Assembly: GCF_001552475.1 (NCBI RefSeq)
Contig: NZ_BCRG01000012.1
Span: 60,454 to 124,453, forward strand
From: Microbacterium oleivorans NBRC 103075
Lineage (GTDB): Bacteria > Actinomycetota > Actinomycetes > Actinomycetales > Microbacteriaceae
Reading direction: 5' to 3'
Length of the DNA: 64,000 nucleotides
Below are positions 16,617 to 26,713 of the stretch, one piece after another. Each line of letters opens with the position of its first letter. The stretch's first letter is position 1. Below the pieces are notes generated by a model. The model was not told the DNA's origin and made no database searches. It saw only the letters and a list, made by a program, of their open reading frames with translations. A program made the translations under genes and the position numbers.

Positions 16617-17492
16617 TCAGAGGTACAGCAGTCCCGGCACGATGACGGTCACGGCGATGATGCCGACACCGACCGCTACGAGGAGCGCCGCCTGTAGGCC
16701 TTGGCGTTTCTGTGCGCGTGTCTTGGAGAAGATGTAGCCCACCAGGAGCCCGACCAGGCCACCGCCGATGTGGGACTGCCACGAGACTCCGGAGCCGACG
16801 AACGAGAACACCAGGTTGATCCCGAGCAGGATCGCGATCGGCAGGATGTTCACGCCGAGGTGGCGCCCGATGATGATCATCGAGGTAAGCAGACCCCACA
16901 CCGCGCCCGATGCGCCGACGACGGCGCTTCCGGGGGCGATCAGCGCGACCAGCGCGGAGCCGCCGATGGCGCTCAGTACATATAGGGCAAGGAAGCGCAC
17001 TTTGCCGAGCGAGGGCTCGAGACTGCGCCCGAGCGCCCACAGCGCCAGCATGTTGAGGGCGACGTGGAAGGGCAGCGGTGTCGAGTGCACGAAGGCGACG
17101 GTCAGCATCCGCCACGGTTCAAACGGAGCACCCGACCCGGGCACGACGTACGCGGGCGCGAACGCAAGCGCGCTGGTGATCGTGCCGCCCACGACAGGGA
17201 TGAGTTGCAACAGGTACACCGCGATCGTGACGATGACGATCGCGTAGGTGACGACAGGGCGGTCGCTGCGGAGCTTCCGTGCGAACCGCCCCGGCATCCG
17301 CTTCACCTCAGCCGACCGCGCACCCTTCTGCTGCTCTGCCAGGCACTCCGGGCAGATGACACCCACTGGGAGCGGGGTCTGGCAGGCCGGGCAGATTGTG
17401 CGCAGGCACCGCTGGCAGAGCACGAAGCTCTGACGGTCAGGATGCCGGTAGCAGAAGTTGTCCGGGTTGGTGCGGGGGTCGGCTGAGGTCAC
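16617..17492 (-). CDS. Rhomboid-family intramembrane serine protease with N-terminal zinc ribbon
   Basis: 291 residues. The N terminus carries paired Cys/His motifs (about 14-50: CYRH, CQRC, CPAC, CPEC) of a B-box/zinc-ribbon type. Six or seven membrane segments follow. The rhomboid catalytic dyad is S195 in GASGAVWG and H241 in SHIGGG, with the HxxxN motif H143/N147 on the second helix. It cleaves substrates within the membrane; the substrate is unknown. The zinc-ribbon plus rhomboid arrangement and the position beside ppiA are usual in actinobacteria. Confidence 0.92.
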   Translation of the reverse strand: MTSADPRTNPDNFCYRHPDRQSFVLCQRCLRTICPACQTPLPVGVICPECLAEQQKGARSAEVKRMPGRFARKLRSDRPVVTYAIVIVTIAVYLLQLIPVVGGTITSALAFAPAYVVPGSGAPFEPWRMLTVAFVHSTPLPFHVALNMLALWALGRSLEPSLGKVRFLALYVLSAIGGSALVALIAPGSAVVGASGAVWGLLTSMIIIGRHLGVNILPIAILLGINLVFSFVGSGVSWQSHIGGGLVGLLVGYIFSKTRAQKRQGLQAALLVAVGVGIIAVTVIVPGLLYL

Positions 17493-17499
17493 GAAGAGG

Positions 17500-18057
17500 T
17501 CAGGCCTCGGTGATGTCGATCGACGAGATCACGACGGGCTCGACCGGACGGTCCTGGGCACCGGTGGGAACCGCGGCGATGGCGTCGACCACGGCGCGCG
17601 AAGCGTCGTCGGCGACCTCACCGAAGATGGTGTGCTTGCCGTTGAGCCACGGAGTCGGGTCGGTGGTGATGAAGAACTGCGAGCCGTTGGTGCCCTCGGC
17701 CTTGCCGGTGATCGCGTTGCGGCGCAGGCCCGCGTTCGCCATGGCGAGGAGGTAGGGCGTGCCGAAGGTCAGCTCGGGGCTGATCTCGTCGTCGAAGTTG
17801 TAGCCCGGTCCGCCGACACCCTGACCGAGCGGGTCGCCGCCCTGGATCATGAAGCCGGGGATGATGCGATGGAAGATGACGTCGGTGTAGAGGGGGCCCT
17901 CGCCCGGCTTGCCTGTGGCGGGGTGCGTCCAGGCCTGGGAACCGTCGGCCAGACCGACGAAGTTCTTGACGGTGCGGGGCGCCTGGTCGCCGAACAGGTT
18001 GACGACGATGTCGCCGTGGTTGGTGTGCAGTGTCGCGACAGCGGAGTGAATCGGCAT
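17500..18057 (-). CDS. ppiA: Cyclophilin-type peptidyl-prolyl cis-trans isomerase
   Basis: 185 residues from the third of three clustered ATG codons, the one with GAGAGG at a nine-base spacing. The cyclophilin core is complete: FHRIIPGFMIQGGD (catalytic Arg), NGSQFFIT and LNGKHTIFGEV. There is no signal peptide, so it is cytoplasmic. It catalyses Xaa-Pro isomerisation during folding. Located beside the rhomboid gene as in mycobacteria (Rv0009). Confidence 0.94.
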   Translation of the reverse strand: MPIHSAVATLHTNHGDIVVNLFGDQAPRTVKNFVGLADGSQAWTHPATGKPGEGPLYTDVIFHRIIPGFMIQGGDPLGQGVGGPGYNFDDEISPELTFGTPYLLAMANAGLRRNAITGKAEGTNGSQFFITTDPTPWLNGKHTIFGEVADDASRAVVDAIAAVPTGAQDRPVEPVVISSIDITEA

Positions 18058-18157
18058 ACTCATCATCCTCTCACTTGCAACCCCCCGCGCAGCCTGAATG
18101 CGTCTGGCAGTATGGACCCACTACGTCCCCGGATGAACCCCGAAAAGGGAGGGCCCC

Positions 18158-18727
18158 GTGAGCCTCAACCGCAAGACCAAGAAGGAACTCCGCAAACTGC
18201 AGAAGCAGGCCGCGAACCTGTGGGAGTCACAGCAGGTCCTCGTCGGTCAGGCCGGTGACGTCGCCCGCGAGGCGGGTCGCCAGCTCGGCAAGTACAACCA
18301 GGACCACATCGTGCCGACCGCGAAGCACTCGTACGAGAAGTACGCCGCACCCTACGTGGACCGCGGCGTCGAGACGGGACGCAAGGTGCTGAACGGCGCC
18401 GTCGTTCCCGCCGCAGGCGCCGTCGTCGGCACCGCGATGTCGGTGTGGGATGTCGCGAACGACCAGCGGCACCGCCTGTCGCACGGAAAGGGCCTCGGCG
18501 GGTTCGATGCCGACTCGTTCCGCAAGAACGCGGCCAAGGCCGGCAAGAAGGCGACCAAGAAGCTGTCGGTTCCGCAGAAGAAGAAGGGGCTGGGCGCCGG
18601 CGGCGTCCTCGCCATCATCTTCGGCGTCGCCGCCACCGCTGGTGTCCTCTATGCCGCGTGGCAGACGCTGCGGGCAGACGATGAGCTGTGGGTGGCGGAC
18701 GACCCGCTGCGCGCACCGGATGCCTGA
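18158..18727 (+). CDS. Uncharacterised Lys-rich protein with C-terminal membrane segment
   Basis: 189 residues, GTG start with GGAGGG seven bases upstream. The N-terminal half is charged and helical (KTKKELRKLQKQAANLWE). A Gly/Ala/Val-rich hydrophobic stretch follows (about 85-103) and the C terminus has a single membrane span (about 150-170) ending acidic. No domain recognised. It overlaps the next gene by eight bases, implying co-translation. It is probably peripheral to or anchored in the membrane; function unknown. Confidence 0.7.
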   Translation: MSLNRKTKKELRKLQKQAANLWESQQVLVGQAGDVAREAGRQLGKYNQDHIVPTAKHSYEKYAAPYVDRGVETGRKVLNGAVVPAAGAVVGTAMSVWDVANDQRHRLSHGKGLGGFDADSFRKNAAKAGKKATKKLSVPQKKKGLGAGGVLAIIFGVAATAGVLYAAWQTLRADDELWVADDPLRAPDA

Positions 18728-19214
18728 ATCCACGCCTGAACCATCGGAGCGCGTCGCGGAAGCGGCGCGCTCCCGGTCTTTGCCGGTGGAGTTCGTCGCC
18801 CGCCCGGCGGCGGCCAGTCTCGACGAGGCTGCGACCCTGCTCGGGCTGGCGGCATCCGACATCGTCAAGACTCTCGTCGTGAAGCGCAGCGACGACACCT
18901 ACCTCTTCGCGCTGATCCCGGGGGACCGGGCGATCTCGTGGCCGAAACTGCGCGCTGTCGTGGGGGTCAACAAGCTGCGACTTCCCGAACCGGAGCTCGC
19001 CCTCGCCGCGACGGGATTCGAGCGGGGCACGATCACACCGATCGGCAGCACGACCGATTGGCCTGTCTACGCCGACGCGTCGATCGTCGGACGGCGGATC
19101 GCCATGGGTGCCGGCGCGCACGGGTTCAGTCTGTTCGTCGACGCCGACGCTCTCATCCGTTCCTACGACGCCACCGTGGCGGACATCTCGCAGCCGATGC
19201 CGGAGCGTCGCTGA
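18720..19214 (+). CDS. YbaK/ProX-type aminoacyl-tRNA deacylase
   Basis: 164 residues matching the YbaK/prolyl-tRNA editing domain: an early helix, SDIVKTLVVKRSDD (conserved Lys), a central LIPGDRAISWPKLRAVVG loop, PIGSTTDWPVYAD, and GAGAHGFSLFVDADAL near the C terminus. These stand-alone proteins remove misacylated amino acids such as Cys or Ala from tRNA-Pro. The ATG lies within the end of the preceding gene (eight-base overlap). Confidence 0.85.
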   Translation: MPESTPEPSERVAEAARSRSLPVEFVARPAAASLDEAATLLGLAASDIVKTLVVKRSDDTYLFALIPGDRAISWPKLRAVVGVNKLRLPEPELALAATGFERGTITPIGSTTDWPVYADASIVGRRIAMGAGAHGFSLFVDADALIRSYDATVADISQPMPERR

Positions 19215-19251
19215 CGCACGCGCGAGGATGCGGCGGGGTGAGGGTGTCAGC

Positions 19252-19674
19252 TCACGCGGTGGCGAGCCCCGCCATCCTCATCGAGGTGTCGACGAGACCC
19301 ACGCGCGTCAACGACGCCACCTCGTCGATCCGGAACCACGCGGCCTCGTCCGTCGATCCCTCCTCTTCGTTTCGGAGTTCGCCGCCGACGACATGAGCCC
19401 GGTAGATGATGCGGAGTGCCTGGATCGGTCCGACACCGTGGATACGGTCCTTCGCAGCAATGACCTGGGAGTCCGTGCCGAGGATGCCGTCGAGTTCCAC
19501 GTGGAACCCCGTCTCTTCCAGGACCTCCCGGACCGCAGCATCCATCGGATCCTCTCCGGGGTCGAGCCCGCCGCCGGGCATCGTCCACGCCGGTCGGGTG
19601 GGGCTGTTCCAATGGGCGAGCAGAATGCGATCTCCGTCGGTGATGACGGCATACGCAGCGACGCGGATATCCAC
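19252..19674 (-). CDS. NUDIX hydrolase
   Basis: 140 residues with a complete Nudix box at about 34-56 (GGLDPGEDPMDAAVREVLEE then TGF). It is MutT-like, with hydrophobic strands around the box and a substrate loop that gives no specificity. Such enzymes cleave nucleoside diphosphates linked to another moiety. The GTG start lies six bases after a TAGGGT -10-like element, so it is likely leaderless. Convergent with the deacylase gene. Confidence 0.88.
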   Translation of the reverse strand: MDIRVAAYAVITDGDRILLAHWNSPTRPAWTMPGGGLDPGEDPMDAAVREVLEETGFHVELDGILGTDSQVIAAKDRIHGVGPIQALRIIYRAHVVGGELRNEEEGSTDEAAWFRIDEVASLTRVGLVDTSMRMAGLATA

Positions 19675-19680
19675 GGGTTC

Positions 19681-19686
19681 ACCCTA
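19681..19686 (-). promoter_or_regulatory. -10 element TAGGGT of the leaderless NUDIX gene
   Basis: Minus-strand TAGGGT followed by six bases and the GTG start. Confidence 0.5.
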
Positions 19687-19989
19687 GCGGGAGGTCGTCC
19701 CGGCGAGAGGGCGAGGAGACTGCCTGGGACGCGGGTTCCCCAACCGCGCGCCCCAGGCCAATGTCGCGAGCACGCCCCCAGAGGGTTCCGCTGCCCTCGC
19801 GGAACCGGTGCTCATCGCGGGAGGCGAGTTTCGGGTGATCGTCTCCGTTGGCGACAGAGATATCGTTCCGCCCTCAGCACAACGAAAGCGCAAGCCAACC
19901 GCAAGAAACACGCAAGATCGGGCAACGAAACGATCACGAGAGGCTGAATCTCTCTCCGCAGCCCTCGCCGAGACCTCGTGGACGAAGAG
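19687..19989. other. Non-coding gap between NUDIX gene and tRNA terminator
   Basis: No convincing gene: short open frames on both strands have unusual composition and no recognisable protein. It contains a hairpin (19784-19806, GGTTCCGC/GCGGAACC, 7-base loop) and an A-rich stretch at 19875-19930. Function unknown. Confidence 0.5.
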
Positions 19990-20017
19990 AACGCCGGATC
20001 CTCTGGGATCCGGCGTT
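19990..20017 (-). terminator. Terminator of the tRNA-Ile/tRNA-Ala unit
   Basis: A perfect 12-bp stem (AACGCCGGATCC and complement) with a 4-base loop lies 11 bases beyond the tRNA-Ala 3' end on the minus strand, followed by TCTTCGTC. Confidence 0.75.
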
Positions 20018-20028
20018 CTTCCTGACTG

Positions 20029-20101
20029 TGGAGCCTAGGAGATTCGAACTCCTGACATCCTGCTTGCAAAGCAGGCGCTCTACCAACTGAGCTAAGGCCC
20101 C
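20029..20101 (-). tRNA. tRNA-Ala (TGC anticodon)
   Basis: A 73-base cloverleaf: acceptor GGGGCCT/AGGCTCC, D-arm TTAGCTCAGTTGGTAGAG, anticodon stem CCTGC/GCAGG around TTTGCAA (anticodon TGC), T-loop GTTCGAATC, discriminator A. CCA is not encoded. It follows tRNA-Ile by 14 bases. Confidence 0.95.
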
Positions 20102-20115
20102 CGGTGCGGTGACGG

Positions 20116-20189
20116 TGGGGCTACCAGGACTTGAACCTGGGACCTCTTCATTATCAGTGAAGCGCTCTAACCGCCTGAGCTATAGCCCC
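20116..20189 (-). tRNA. tRNA-Ile (GAT anticodon)
   Basis: A 74-base cloverleaf: acceptor GGGGCTA/TAGCCCC, anticodon stem CTTCA/TGAAG around CTGATAA (anticodon GAT), T-loop GTTCAAGTC, discriminator A. The Ile-Ala pair beside gyrA is conserved in actinobacteria (ileT-alaT in M. tuberculosis). Confidence 0.95.
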
Positions 20190-20303
20190 GTCGCTGCCGG
20201 CTTGCGCCTGCAACCTCCAAGACTTTACCCGACGATGGCGCCGTTTGACGAATCGAGACGGGAGGAGAACCGCGGCATCCTTTCGTTCTGGTTCACTTGC
20301 CTC

Positions 20304-21014
20304 ATGAGCGCGACCACCCACACCGAACCGCACGCCTCGAACATCGGGCAGCGACTGAATTGGCTACGAGCGGGAGTGCTCGGGGCGAACGACGGCATCG
20401 TGTCCGTCGCCGCCGTCGCGGTGGGTGTCGCCGGAGCGACGACGGACCTCGGCCCGATCCTCACGGCATCCTCGGCCGCGCTCGTCGGTGGGGCGATCTC
20501 GATGGCGCTGGGCGAGTACGTGTCGGTCAGCAGCCAGCGCGACACCGAGCGCGCCCTCATCGAGAAGGAGAAGCGCGAACTCGCCGAGATGCCCGAAGAG
20601 GAGCTCGCCGAACTCGCCGAGCTCTACCGCGCGAAGGGGCTGTCGGAGGAGACCGCCCTCACGGTCGCGAAAGAGCTCACCGCGCACGACGCGCTGGGCG
20701 CCCATCTCTCCGCAGAGCTCGGCATCGACCAGGACGACCTGACGAGCCCGTGGCAGGCCGCGGTGTCATCTGCGATCTCGTTCACCCTCGGAGCGCTGTT
20801 GCCGTTCCTGGCGATCATCCTGCCGCCGGCCGAATGGCGCGTGCCGACGACCTTCGTCGCCGTCCTCATCGCCCTCGTGCTCACCGGGACGATCTCCGCC
20901 CGGCTCGGCGGCGCGGGTCGACGCCGCGCCGTCCTGCGCCTCGTGGTCGGTGGGGCACTCGCCCTTGCCGTCACCTGGGCGTTGGGATTGCTGCTCGGCA
21001 CCTCGGTCTTGTGA
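20304..21014 (+). CDS. VIT1/CCC1-family transporter
   Basis: 236 residues from the ATG at MSATTHTEPHAS; longer open frames upstream run through the tRNA genes. The VIT family pattern is clear: NIGQRLNWLRAGVLGANDGIVSVA, ISMALGEYVSVSSQRDTE, a charged helical metal-binding segment (EKEKRELAEMPEEELAELAE), and three further membrane helices. These proteins export Fe(II) or Mn(II) from the cytoplasm by proton exchange. Substrate is inferred from the family only. Confidence 0.9.
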   Translation: MSATTHTEPHASNIGQRLNWLRAGVLGANDGIVSVAAVAVGVAGATTDLGPILTASSAALVGGAISMALGEYVSVSSQRDTERALIEKEKRELAEMPEEELAELAELYRAKGLSEETALTVAKELTAHDALGAHLSAELGIDQDDLTSPWQAAVSSAISFTLGALLPFLAIILPPAEWRVPTTFVAVLIALVLTGTISARLGGAGRRRAVLRLVVGGALALAVTWALGLLLGTSVL

Positions 21015-21015
21015 C

Positions 21016-21033
21016 CGGATGCCGCGGCATCCG
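21016..21033. repeat. Perfect 18-bp palindrome made of two inverted GGATGCC copies
   Basis: CGGATGCCGCGGCATCCG sits in the 21-base gap between two convergent genes. It may act as a transcript-end hairpin, although it has no loop in the palindromic form. Confidence 0.6.
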
Positions 21034-21035
21034 AC

Positions 21036-21443
21036 TCAGTTGGAGGTGAAACCGACGAGCAGGCCGCCGGTGACCTTGACCATGAGGTTGTAGATGCCAG
21101 CCATGACGGCGCCCAGCACGGTCACGACGATGAGGTTGAGGATCGCGACCACGGCGGCGAACGCCATCACCTGCGGGAGGTTGATGACCGACGCGAGCGT
21201 GAAGGTGCTCTCCCCGTTCACGGCGCCCAGGAGCTGGTCGACCTGTCCGATGAGTCCCGTCGAGCTGATCACGAGGTAGATCAGCAGCGTCGACACGACG
21301 GTGACGATCGCGAGGGCGACCGCTGCGAGGAACGACAGCTTCACGGCCGACCAGAAGTCGAGGTAGACCAGGCGGAGACGGACCTGCTTCGCGGTCGTCC
21401 GGCTCGAGGACTTCTTGGCCAGTTTGTCGGCTACGGAGCTCAT
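21036..21443 (-). CDS. DUF3566 membrane protein
   Basis: 135 residues: a short charged N terminus ([20 protein letters not shown]), a hydrophobic span (about 32-60), a loop (about 65-90) and a second span (about 90-118). The composition and position directly downstream of gyrA identify the actinobacterial DUF3566 family (Rv0007 location). Its start overlaps the gyrA stop (ATGA). Function unknown. Confidence 0.88.
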   Translation of the reverse strand: MSSVADKLAKKSSSRTTAKQVRLRLVYLDFWSAVKLSFLAAVALAIVTVVSTLLIYLVISSTGLIGQVDQLLGAVNGESTFTLASVINLPQVMAFAAVVAILNLIVVTVLGAVMAGIYNLMVKVTGGLLVGFTSN

Positions 21444-23998
21444 GCGTCACTCTCTTCGGTGGTCTCGGGAGCCTCGGCGGCCTCCGCAGCCTCTGCACTC
21501 TCAGCCAGTCCCCGTTCGCCGTTACGGGCGATGGCGAGGATCCGGTCGTCGTCGTCAGGCCGGGCGAAGACCACGCCCATCGTGTCGCGGCCCTTGGCGG
21601 GCACCTCAGCAACGGCCGAGCGTACCACCTTGCCGCTGGCAAGGACCACCAGGACCTCGTCGTCCGCGTTGACGATCAGACCGCCCGCCAGTTCGCCGCG
21701 ATCGTCGTGCAACTTGGCCACCTTGATGCCCAGACCACCGCGTCCCTGAACACGGTACTGGTCGACCGAGGTCCGCTTCGCGAAGCCCCCCTCGGTCACC
21801 ACGAAGACGAAGCTGTCATCCCGGACGACGGATGCCGACAGCAGGCTGTCGCCGTCGCGGAACGACATGCCCTTCACTCCCTCGGTCGAGCGTCCCATCG
21901 GACGCAGCGAGTCGTCGTTCGCTGTAAAGCGCAGCGACATGCCGAGGCGGGAGACGAGGAGGAGGTCGTCGGTGGAGTCGACCAGCATCGCGCTGACCAG
22001 CTCGTCACCGTTCTCCTCCTCCTGACCGCGCAGACGGATCGCGATGATGCCGCCCTGGCGGTTGGTGTCGTACTCGGTGAGCGCGGTCTTCTTGATCTTG
22101 CCGTCACGCGTGGCGAGGACCAGGTACTCGGCCGTCGTGTAGTCGCGGATATCGAGGATCTGCGCCACGTCCTCGCCCGGCTGCAGGGCCAAGAGGTTCG
22201 CGACGTGCTGACCCTTGGCGTCGCGGCCGGCCTCGGGGAGTTCGTACCCCTTCGCCCGGTACACACGGCCCTTGGTCGTGAAGAACAGGAGCCAATGGTG
22301 GGTCGTCGAGACGAAGAAGTGCTCGACCACATCGTCGGCGCGCAACTGCGCACCCTTGACGCCCTTGCCACCGCGGTGCTGCGACCGGTAGTTGTCGCTC
22401 CGGGTGCGCTTGACGTATCCGTTGCGAGTGACGGTGACGACGATCTCCTCTTCGGGGATCAGGTCTTCCATCGACATGTCGCCGTCGTACCCGTGCAGGA
22501 TGTGCGTACGACGCTCGTCGCCGAACTTCGCGACGATGTCGCCCAGCTCGGTGGCGATGATCGTGCTCTGACGATCACGCGACGCGAGGATCTCGTTGAG
22601 GTCGGCGATCTTGAGTTCGAGCTCGGTGGCCTCTTCGACGATCTTCTGGCGCTCGAGGGCGGCGAGGCGACGCAGCTGCATCGAGAGGATCGCGTCGGCC
22701 TGGGCGTCGTCGATCTCGAGCAGCGTCTTCAGGCCGTCGCGGGCCTCGTCGACGGTGGGCGAGCGGCGGATGAGCGCGATGACCTCGTCGAGCGCGTCGA
22801 GCGCCTTCAGGTATCCACGCAGGATGTGCATGCGCTTCTCGGCCTCGCGCAGACGGTACTGCGTGCGCCGGACGATGACCTCGAACTGGTGCGTCAGCCA
22901 GTAGCTGATGAATCCGTCGATCGGGAGTGTGCGGGGCACCCCGTCGACGATCGCCAGCATGTTGGCGCCGAAGTTCTCCTGCAGCTGGGTGTGCTTGTAG
23001 AGGTTGTTCAGCACGACCTTCGCGACGGCGTCGCGCTTGAGGACGATGACCAGGCGCTGCCCGGTGCGATCGCTCGTCTCGTCGCGGATGTCGGCGATGC
23101 CGTTGAGCTTGCCCTCGCGGACGAGTGCGGTGATCTTCGCCGCGACGTTGTCGGGGTTCACCTGGTAGGGGAGCTCCGTGATCACCAGGCAGGTGCGGTT
23201 CTGGATCTCTTCGACGTTGACGACGGCGCGCATCGTGATCGAGCCGCGACCGGTGCGGTACGCCTCGCGGATGCCCTTGGTGCCGAGGATCTGCGCGCCG
23301 GTGGGGAAGTCGGGACCGGGGATGCGCTCGAGAAGTGCCTCGAGCAGCTCCTCACGGGAGGCATCCGGATTCTCCAGAGCCCACATCACGCCGTTCGCGA
23401 CCTCACGGAGGTTGTGCGGCGGGATGTTCGTGGCCATACCGACCGCGATACCCACCGAGCCGTTGACGAGGAGGTTCGGGAACCGCGAGGGGAGGACGAC
23501 GGGCTCGCGCGTGCGACCGTCGTAGTTGTCCTCGAAATCGACGGTGTCCTCGTCGATGTCGCGGACCATCTCGAGGGCGAGCTGCGCCATCTTGGTCTCG
23601 GTGTACCGGGGAGCTGCGGCGCCCATGTTGCCGGGGGAGCCGAAGTTGCCCTGGCCGTCGGCGAGCGGGTAGCGCAGCGACCACGGCTGCACGAGGCGGA
23701 CGAGCGCGTCGTAGATCGCACTGTCGCCGTGCGGGTGGTACTGACCCATGACCTCGCCGACGACACGGGCGCACTTCGAGTAGCTCTTGTCGGGACGGTA
23801 TCCGCCGTCGTACATGCCGTAGATGACACGACGGTGCACGGGCTTCAGGCCGTCTTCGACCCGCGGGAGCGCGCGACCCACGATGACGCTCATCGCGTAG
23901 TCGAGGTAGCTCCGCTGCATCTCGACCTGGAGGTCGACCTGGTCGATGTTGCCGTGCTGGTAGCCGGCGTTCGGGTCCGGACGCTCTTCGTCAGCCAT
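21440..23998 (-). CDS. gyrA: DNA gyrase subunit A
   Basis: 852 residues. Catalytic Tyr132 lies in APRYTETKM. The quinolone-resistance region reads [15 protein letters not shown], with Ser93 and Asp97 at the E. coli 83 and 87 positions, i.e. the usual susceptible residues. The GyrA-box variant QHRGGKG and six beta-pinwheel blades form the C-terminal half. It cuts and rejoins DNA in the GyrA2GyrB2 complex. It lies 53 bases after gyrB and is co-transcribed with it. Confidence 0.98.
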   Translation of the reverse strand: MADEERPDPNAGYQHGNIDQVDLQVEMQRSYLDYAMSVIVGRALPRVEDGLKPVHRRVIYGMYDGGYRPDKSYSKCARVVGEVMGQYHPHGDSAIYDALVRLVQPWSLRYPLADGQGNFGSPGNMGAAAPRYTETKMAQLALEMVRDIDEDTVDFEDNYDGRTREPVVLPSRFPNLLVNGSVGIAVGMATNIPPHNLREVANGVMWALENPDASREELLEALLERIPGPDFPTGAQILGTKGIREAYRTGRGSITMRAVVNVEEIQNRTCLVITELPYQVNPDNVAAKITALVREGKLNGIADIRDETSDRTGQRLVIVLKRDAVAKVVLNNLYKHTQLQENFGANMLAIVDGVPRTLPIDGFISYWLTHQFEVIVRRTQYRLREAEKRMHILRGYLKALDALDEVIALIRRSPTVDEARDGLKTLLEIDDAQADAILSMQLRRLAALERQKIVEEATELELKIADLNEILASRDRQSTIIATELGDIVAKFGDERRTHILHGYDGDMSMEDLIPEEEIVVTVTRNGYVKRTRSDNYRSQHRGGKGVKGAQLRADDVVEHFFVSTTHHWLLFFTTKGRVYRAKGYELPEAGRDAKGQHVANLLALQPGEDVAQILDIRDYTTAEYLVLATRDGKIKKTALTEYDTNRQGGIIAIRLRGQEEENGDELVSAMLVDSTDDLLLVSRLGMSLRFTANDDSLRPMGRSTEGVKGMSFRDGDSLLSASVVRDDSFVFVVTEGGFAKRTSVDQYRVQGRGGLGIKVAKLHDDRGELAGGLIVNADDEVLVVLASGKVVRSAVAEVPAKGRDTMGVVFARPDDDDRILAIARNGERGLAESAEAAEAAEAPETTEESDA

Positions 23999-24051
23999 GT
24001 TCTCTCAGTCTTCGTTCGTCGTCGGAATGCTGGGGCGGGATGCGGGTGGAC

Positions 24052-26118
24052 TCAGATGTCCAGGAACCGCACGTCCTTGGCGTTGCGCTGGATGAACCCG
24101 CGTCGCGCCTCGACGTCCTCGCCCATGAGCACGGAGAAGATCTCATCGGCCGCCGCGGCATCGTCGATGGTGACCTGACGCAGCGTGCGCGTCTCGGGGT
24201 CCATCGTCGTCTCCCACAGCTCCTTGGCGTTCATCTCGCCGAGACCCTTGTAGCGCTGCACGCCGTTGTCCTTCGGGATGCGGCGGCCCGCAGCCAGCCC
24301 ATCGCGCATCAGCGCGTCACGCTCGGCGTCGCTGTAGACGTACTCGTGCGGCGCGTTCGACCACTTGAGGCGGTAGAGCGGCGGCTGCGCGAGGTAGACG
24401 AACCCCGCTTCGACGAGTCCGCGCATGTATCGGAACAACAGCGTCAGCAGAAGCGTCGTGATGTGCTGCCCGTCGACATCCGCATCGGCCATCAGGACGA
24501 CCTTGTGGTACCGAGCCTTCGAGACGTCGAAGTCGGGTCCGATGCCGGCGCCGAAGGCCTGGATCATCGCCTGGATCTCGGCGTTGCCGAGCGCCCGGTC
24601 GAGGCGTGCCTTCTCGACGTTGAGGATCTTGCCGCGCAGCGACAGGATCGCCTGGCGCTCCGGGTCACGACCCGACACCGCCGAACCGCCGGCGGAGTCA
24701 CCCTCGACGAGGAAGATCTCGCTGATCGAAGGGTCCTTGCTCGTGCAGTCCTTGAGCTTCTCGGGCATGGATGCCGACTCGAAGACGCTCTTTCGACGTG
24801 CGGTCTCGCGCGCCTTGCGGGCGGCCATGCGAGCCGTCGCGGCCTCGATGGCCTTCGTGATGATGAGCTTCGCCTGTGCGGGGTGACGGTCGAGCCAGTC
24901 GATGAGCTGGTCGCCGACGACCTTCTGCACGAACGCCTTGGCCTCGGTGTTGCCGAGCTTGGTCTTGGTCTGACCCTCGAACTGCGGTTCGGCGAGCTTC
25001 ACGGAGATGACGGCGGTGAGACCCTCGCGGATGTCCTCACCGGCGAGGTTCTCGTCCTTCTCCTTGAGAAGACCCTTCTCCTTCGCGTAGCGGTTGATGT
25101 ACATCGTCATCGCCGCACGGAAGCCCTCTTCGTGGGTACCGCCCTCGTGCGTGTTGATCGTGTTCGCGAAGGTGAAGACGTTCTCCGTGTACCCGGAGGT
25201 CCACTGCATCGCGAGCTCGAGGGAGATGTGGCGGACGGTGTCCTCGGATTCGATCTCGATGATCTCCTCGTTGATGACCTCGGCCTTGCGCACCTTGTTC
25301 AGGTATTCGACGTAGTCGACGAGACCGCGCTCATAGAGGAAGTCGTCGTGACGCTGCACCGTGTCGGAGCCGCCCTCGGGCAGATCCACCACATCGAGGG
25401 CCTCGGCCCGCTCGTCGGTCAGGGTGATGCGCAGACCCTTGTTGAGGAACGCCGTCTGCTGGAAGCGGGTGCGGAGCGTGTTGTAGTCGAAGTCGGTGGC
25501 CTCGAAGATCGTGCCGTCCGGCCAGAACGTGATCGTCGTGCCCGTCTTGTCGCTCTCTTCGCCCTTGGCGAGCGGTGCTTCGGGCTTACCGCCGCCGGAG
25601 AACGTCTGGCGCCAGATGTGGCCCTGGCGGGCGATCTCTACCTCGAATCGCGTCGAGAGCGCGTTGACGACCGACGAACCGACTCCATGGAGACCGCCGG
25701 AGACCGCGTATCCGCCGCCGCCGAACTTTCCGCCGGCATGGAGAACCGTGAGCACGACCTCGACGGTCGACTTGCTCGGGTCGGACGAGTGCGGGTCGAC
25801 GGGGATGCCGCGACCGTTGTCGACGACGCGGAGACCGCCGTCGGCGAGGATCGTGACATTGATCGTGTCGCAGTACCCCGCGAGGGCCTCATCGACCGAA
25901 TTGTCGACGATTTCGTAGACGAGGTGGTGGAGGCCGCGCTCACCGGTCGAGCCGATGTACATGCCGGGACGCTTGCGAACCGCTTCGAGACCCTCGAGAA
26001 CCTGGATCTCAGACGCGCCGTATTCGGCGGGAATCCGGGCTTCGGTGGGGGTTTCGGGTTCTTCGGGAACGGTGTCGGGGGTTTCTGACGTCATCGGTTT
26101 CGTGCGCTCCACATCCAT
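24052..26118 (-). CDS. gyrB: DNA gyrase subunit B
   Basis: 688 residues. The GHKL ATPase domain ([44 protein letters not shown]) is followed by the TOPRIM domain ([22 protein letters not shown]) and the C-terminal [16 protein letters not shown] region. It supplies ATP-driven supercoiling with GyrA. The start at 26118 has AAGG at an eight-base spacing; an ATG eight codons downstream is an alternative. Confidence 0.98.
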   Translation of the reverse strand: MDVERTKPMTSETPDTVPEEPETPTEARIPAEYGASEIQVLEGLEAVRKRPGMYIGSTGERGLHHLVYEIVDNSVDEALAGYCDTINVTILADGGLRVVDNGRGIPVDPHSSDPSKSTVEVVLTVLHAGGKFGGGGYAVSGGLHGVGSSVVNALSTRFEVEIARQGHIWRQTFSGGGKPEAPLAKGEESDKTGTTITFWPDGTIFEATDFDYNTLRTRFQQTAFLNKGLRITLTDERAEALDVVDLPEGGSDTVQRHDDFLYERGLVDYVEYLNKVRKAEVINEEIIEIESEDTVRHISLELAMQWTSGYTENVFTFANTINTHEGGTHEEGFRAAMTMYINRYAKEKGLLKEKDENLAGEDIREGLTAVISVKLAEPQFEGQTKTKLGNTEAKAFVQKVVGDQLIDWLDRHPAQAKLIITKAIEAATARMAARKARETARRKSVFESASMPEKLKDCTSKDPSISEIFLVEGDSAGGSAVSGRDPERQAILSLRGKILNVEKARLDRALGNAEIQAMIQAFGAGIGPDFDVSKARYHKVVLMADADVDGQHITTLLLTLLFRYMRGLVEAGFVYLAQPPLYRLKWSNAPHEYVYSDAERDALMRDGLAAGRRIPKDNGVQRYKGLGEMNAKELWETTMDPETRTLRQVTIDDAAAADEIFSVLMGEDVEARRGFIQRNAKDVRFLDI

Positions 26119-26218
26119 CGTTCAGGCCTTCTTCCCAGTCTATCGGAAAGGAGCCGTCAATAGCGGCTGAACGGCGCTGTGAGCCCGTGAAAGCTCCCCG
26201 GAGGGTCCCGGACGTGCC

Positions 26219-26713
26219 TCACCCGTAGGTATCGCGAGGGCCCCGCCCTGGAACGGCTCTGGGGCCCCATTTCCACGAGGGGACGTCCGGTCCCACAAAA
26301 CGGACGGATTCGACACCCGCCTCGGGAAAGCGTCGGATGAGCTCGGTCACGATCGTCGCTCGCATCAGATGCAGATTCTTCGCCCACGCGGTCGAGTCGC
26401 ACTGGACCGTCAGGACGCCGTCGCTGAGCGCGACGGGATCCGCGTGGCGCGCCGTCTCCTCGCCGGCGACCTGCGCCCACTGGAGGACGAGGTCCTCTTT
26501 GGCCAGCTGGACGTCCCACCCCGACTGACGGGTGAGGTCGGCGAGCAGGTCGCCCATCCCCTTCGGATCGCGGCCAGCCGTGAACGGCTGGTTCTCGTCG
26601 TCGTCGTTCCGGCGCTTCTTCCGGCGCTTCTTCGCGGCCGAAGGCTCGAGTCCGCGCAGTCGCATGTACGTCGCGACCGTCTCGGGGATGCCGGCGGAGT
26701 CAGACATCGGCAT
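26219..26713 (-). CDS. dciA: DciA-like DUF721 protein
   Basis: 164 residues. A basic stretch (AAKKRRKKRR, about 26-35) is followed by the DUF721 domain (about 50-130: GDLLADLTRQSGWDVQLA, VLTVQCDSTAWAKNLHLM). DciA loads the replicative helicase in bacteria lacking DnaC/DnaI (family knowledge). It sits between recF and gyrB as in Rv0004, and overlaps the end of recF by 14 bases. Confidence 0.9.
   Translation of the reverse strand: MPMSDSAGIPETVATYMRLRGLEPSAAKKRRKKRRNDDDENQPFTAGRDPKGMGDLLADLTRQSGWDVQLAKEDLVLQWAQVAGEETARHADPVALSDGVLTVQCDSTAWAKNLHLMRATIVTELIRRFPEAGVESVRFVGPDVPSWKWGPRAVPGRGPRDTYG

Noticed and set aside
23680..23760. Quinolone-resistance substitution in gyrA
   Set aside because: Ser93 and Asp97, at the E. 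coli 83 and 87 positions, are the usual susceptible residues.
21707..24178. An open frame of over 800 codons on the plus strand opposite gyrA
   Set aside because: It mirrors the gyrA frame, a usual artefact of high GC; the translation is Asp/Arg/Val-rich, lacks any domain, and gyrA on the other strand is unambiguous.
24040..26088. An open frame of nearly 700 codons opposite gyrB
   Set aside because: Same mirror effect over a gene with complete GHKL and TOPRIM motifs.
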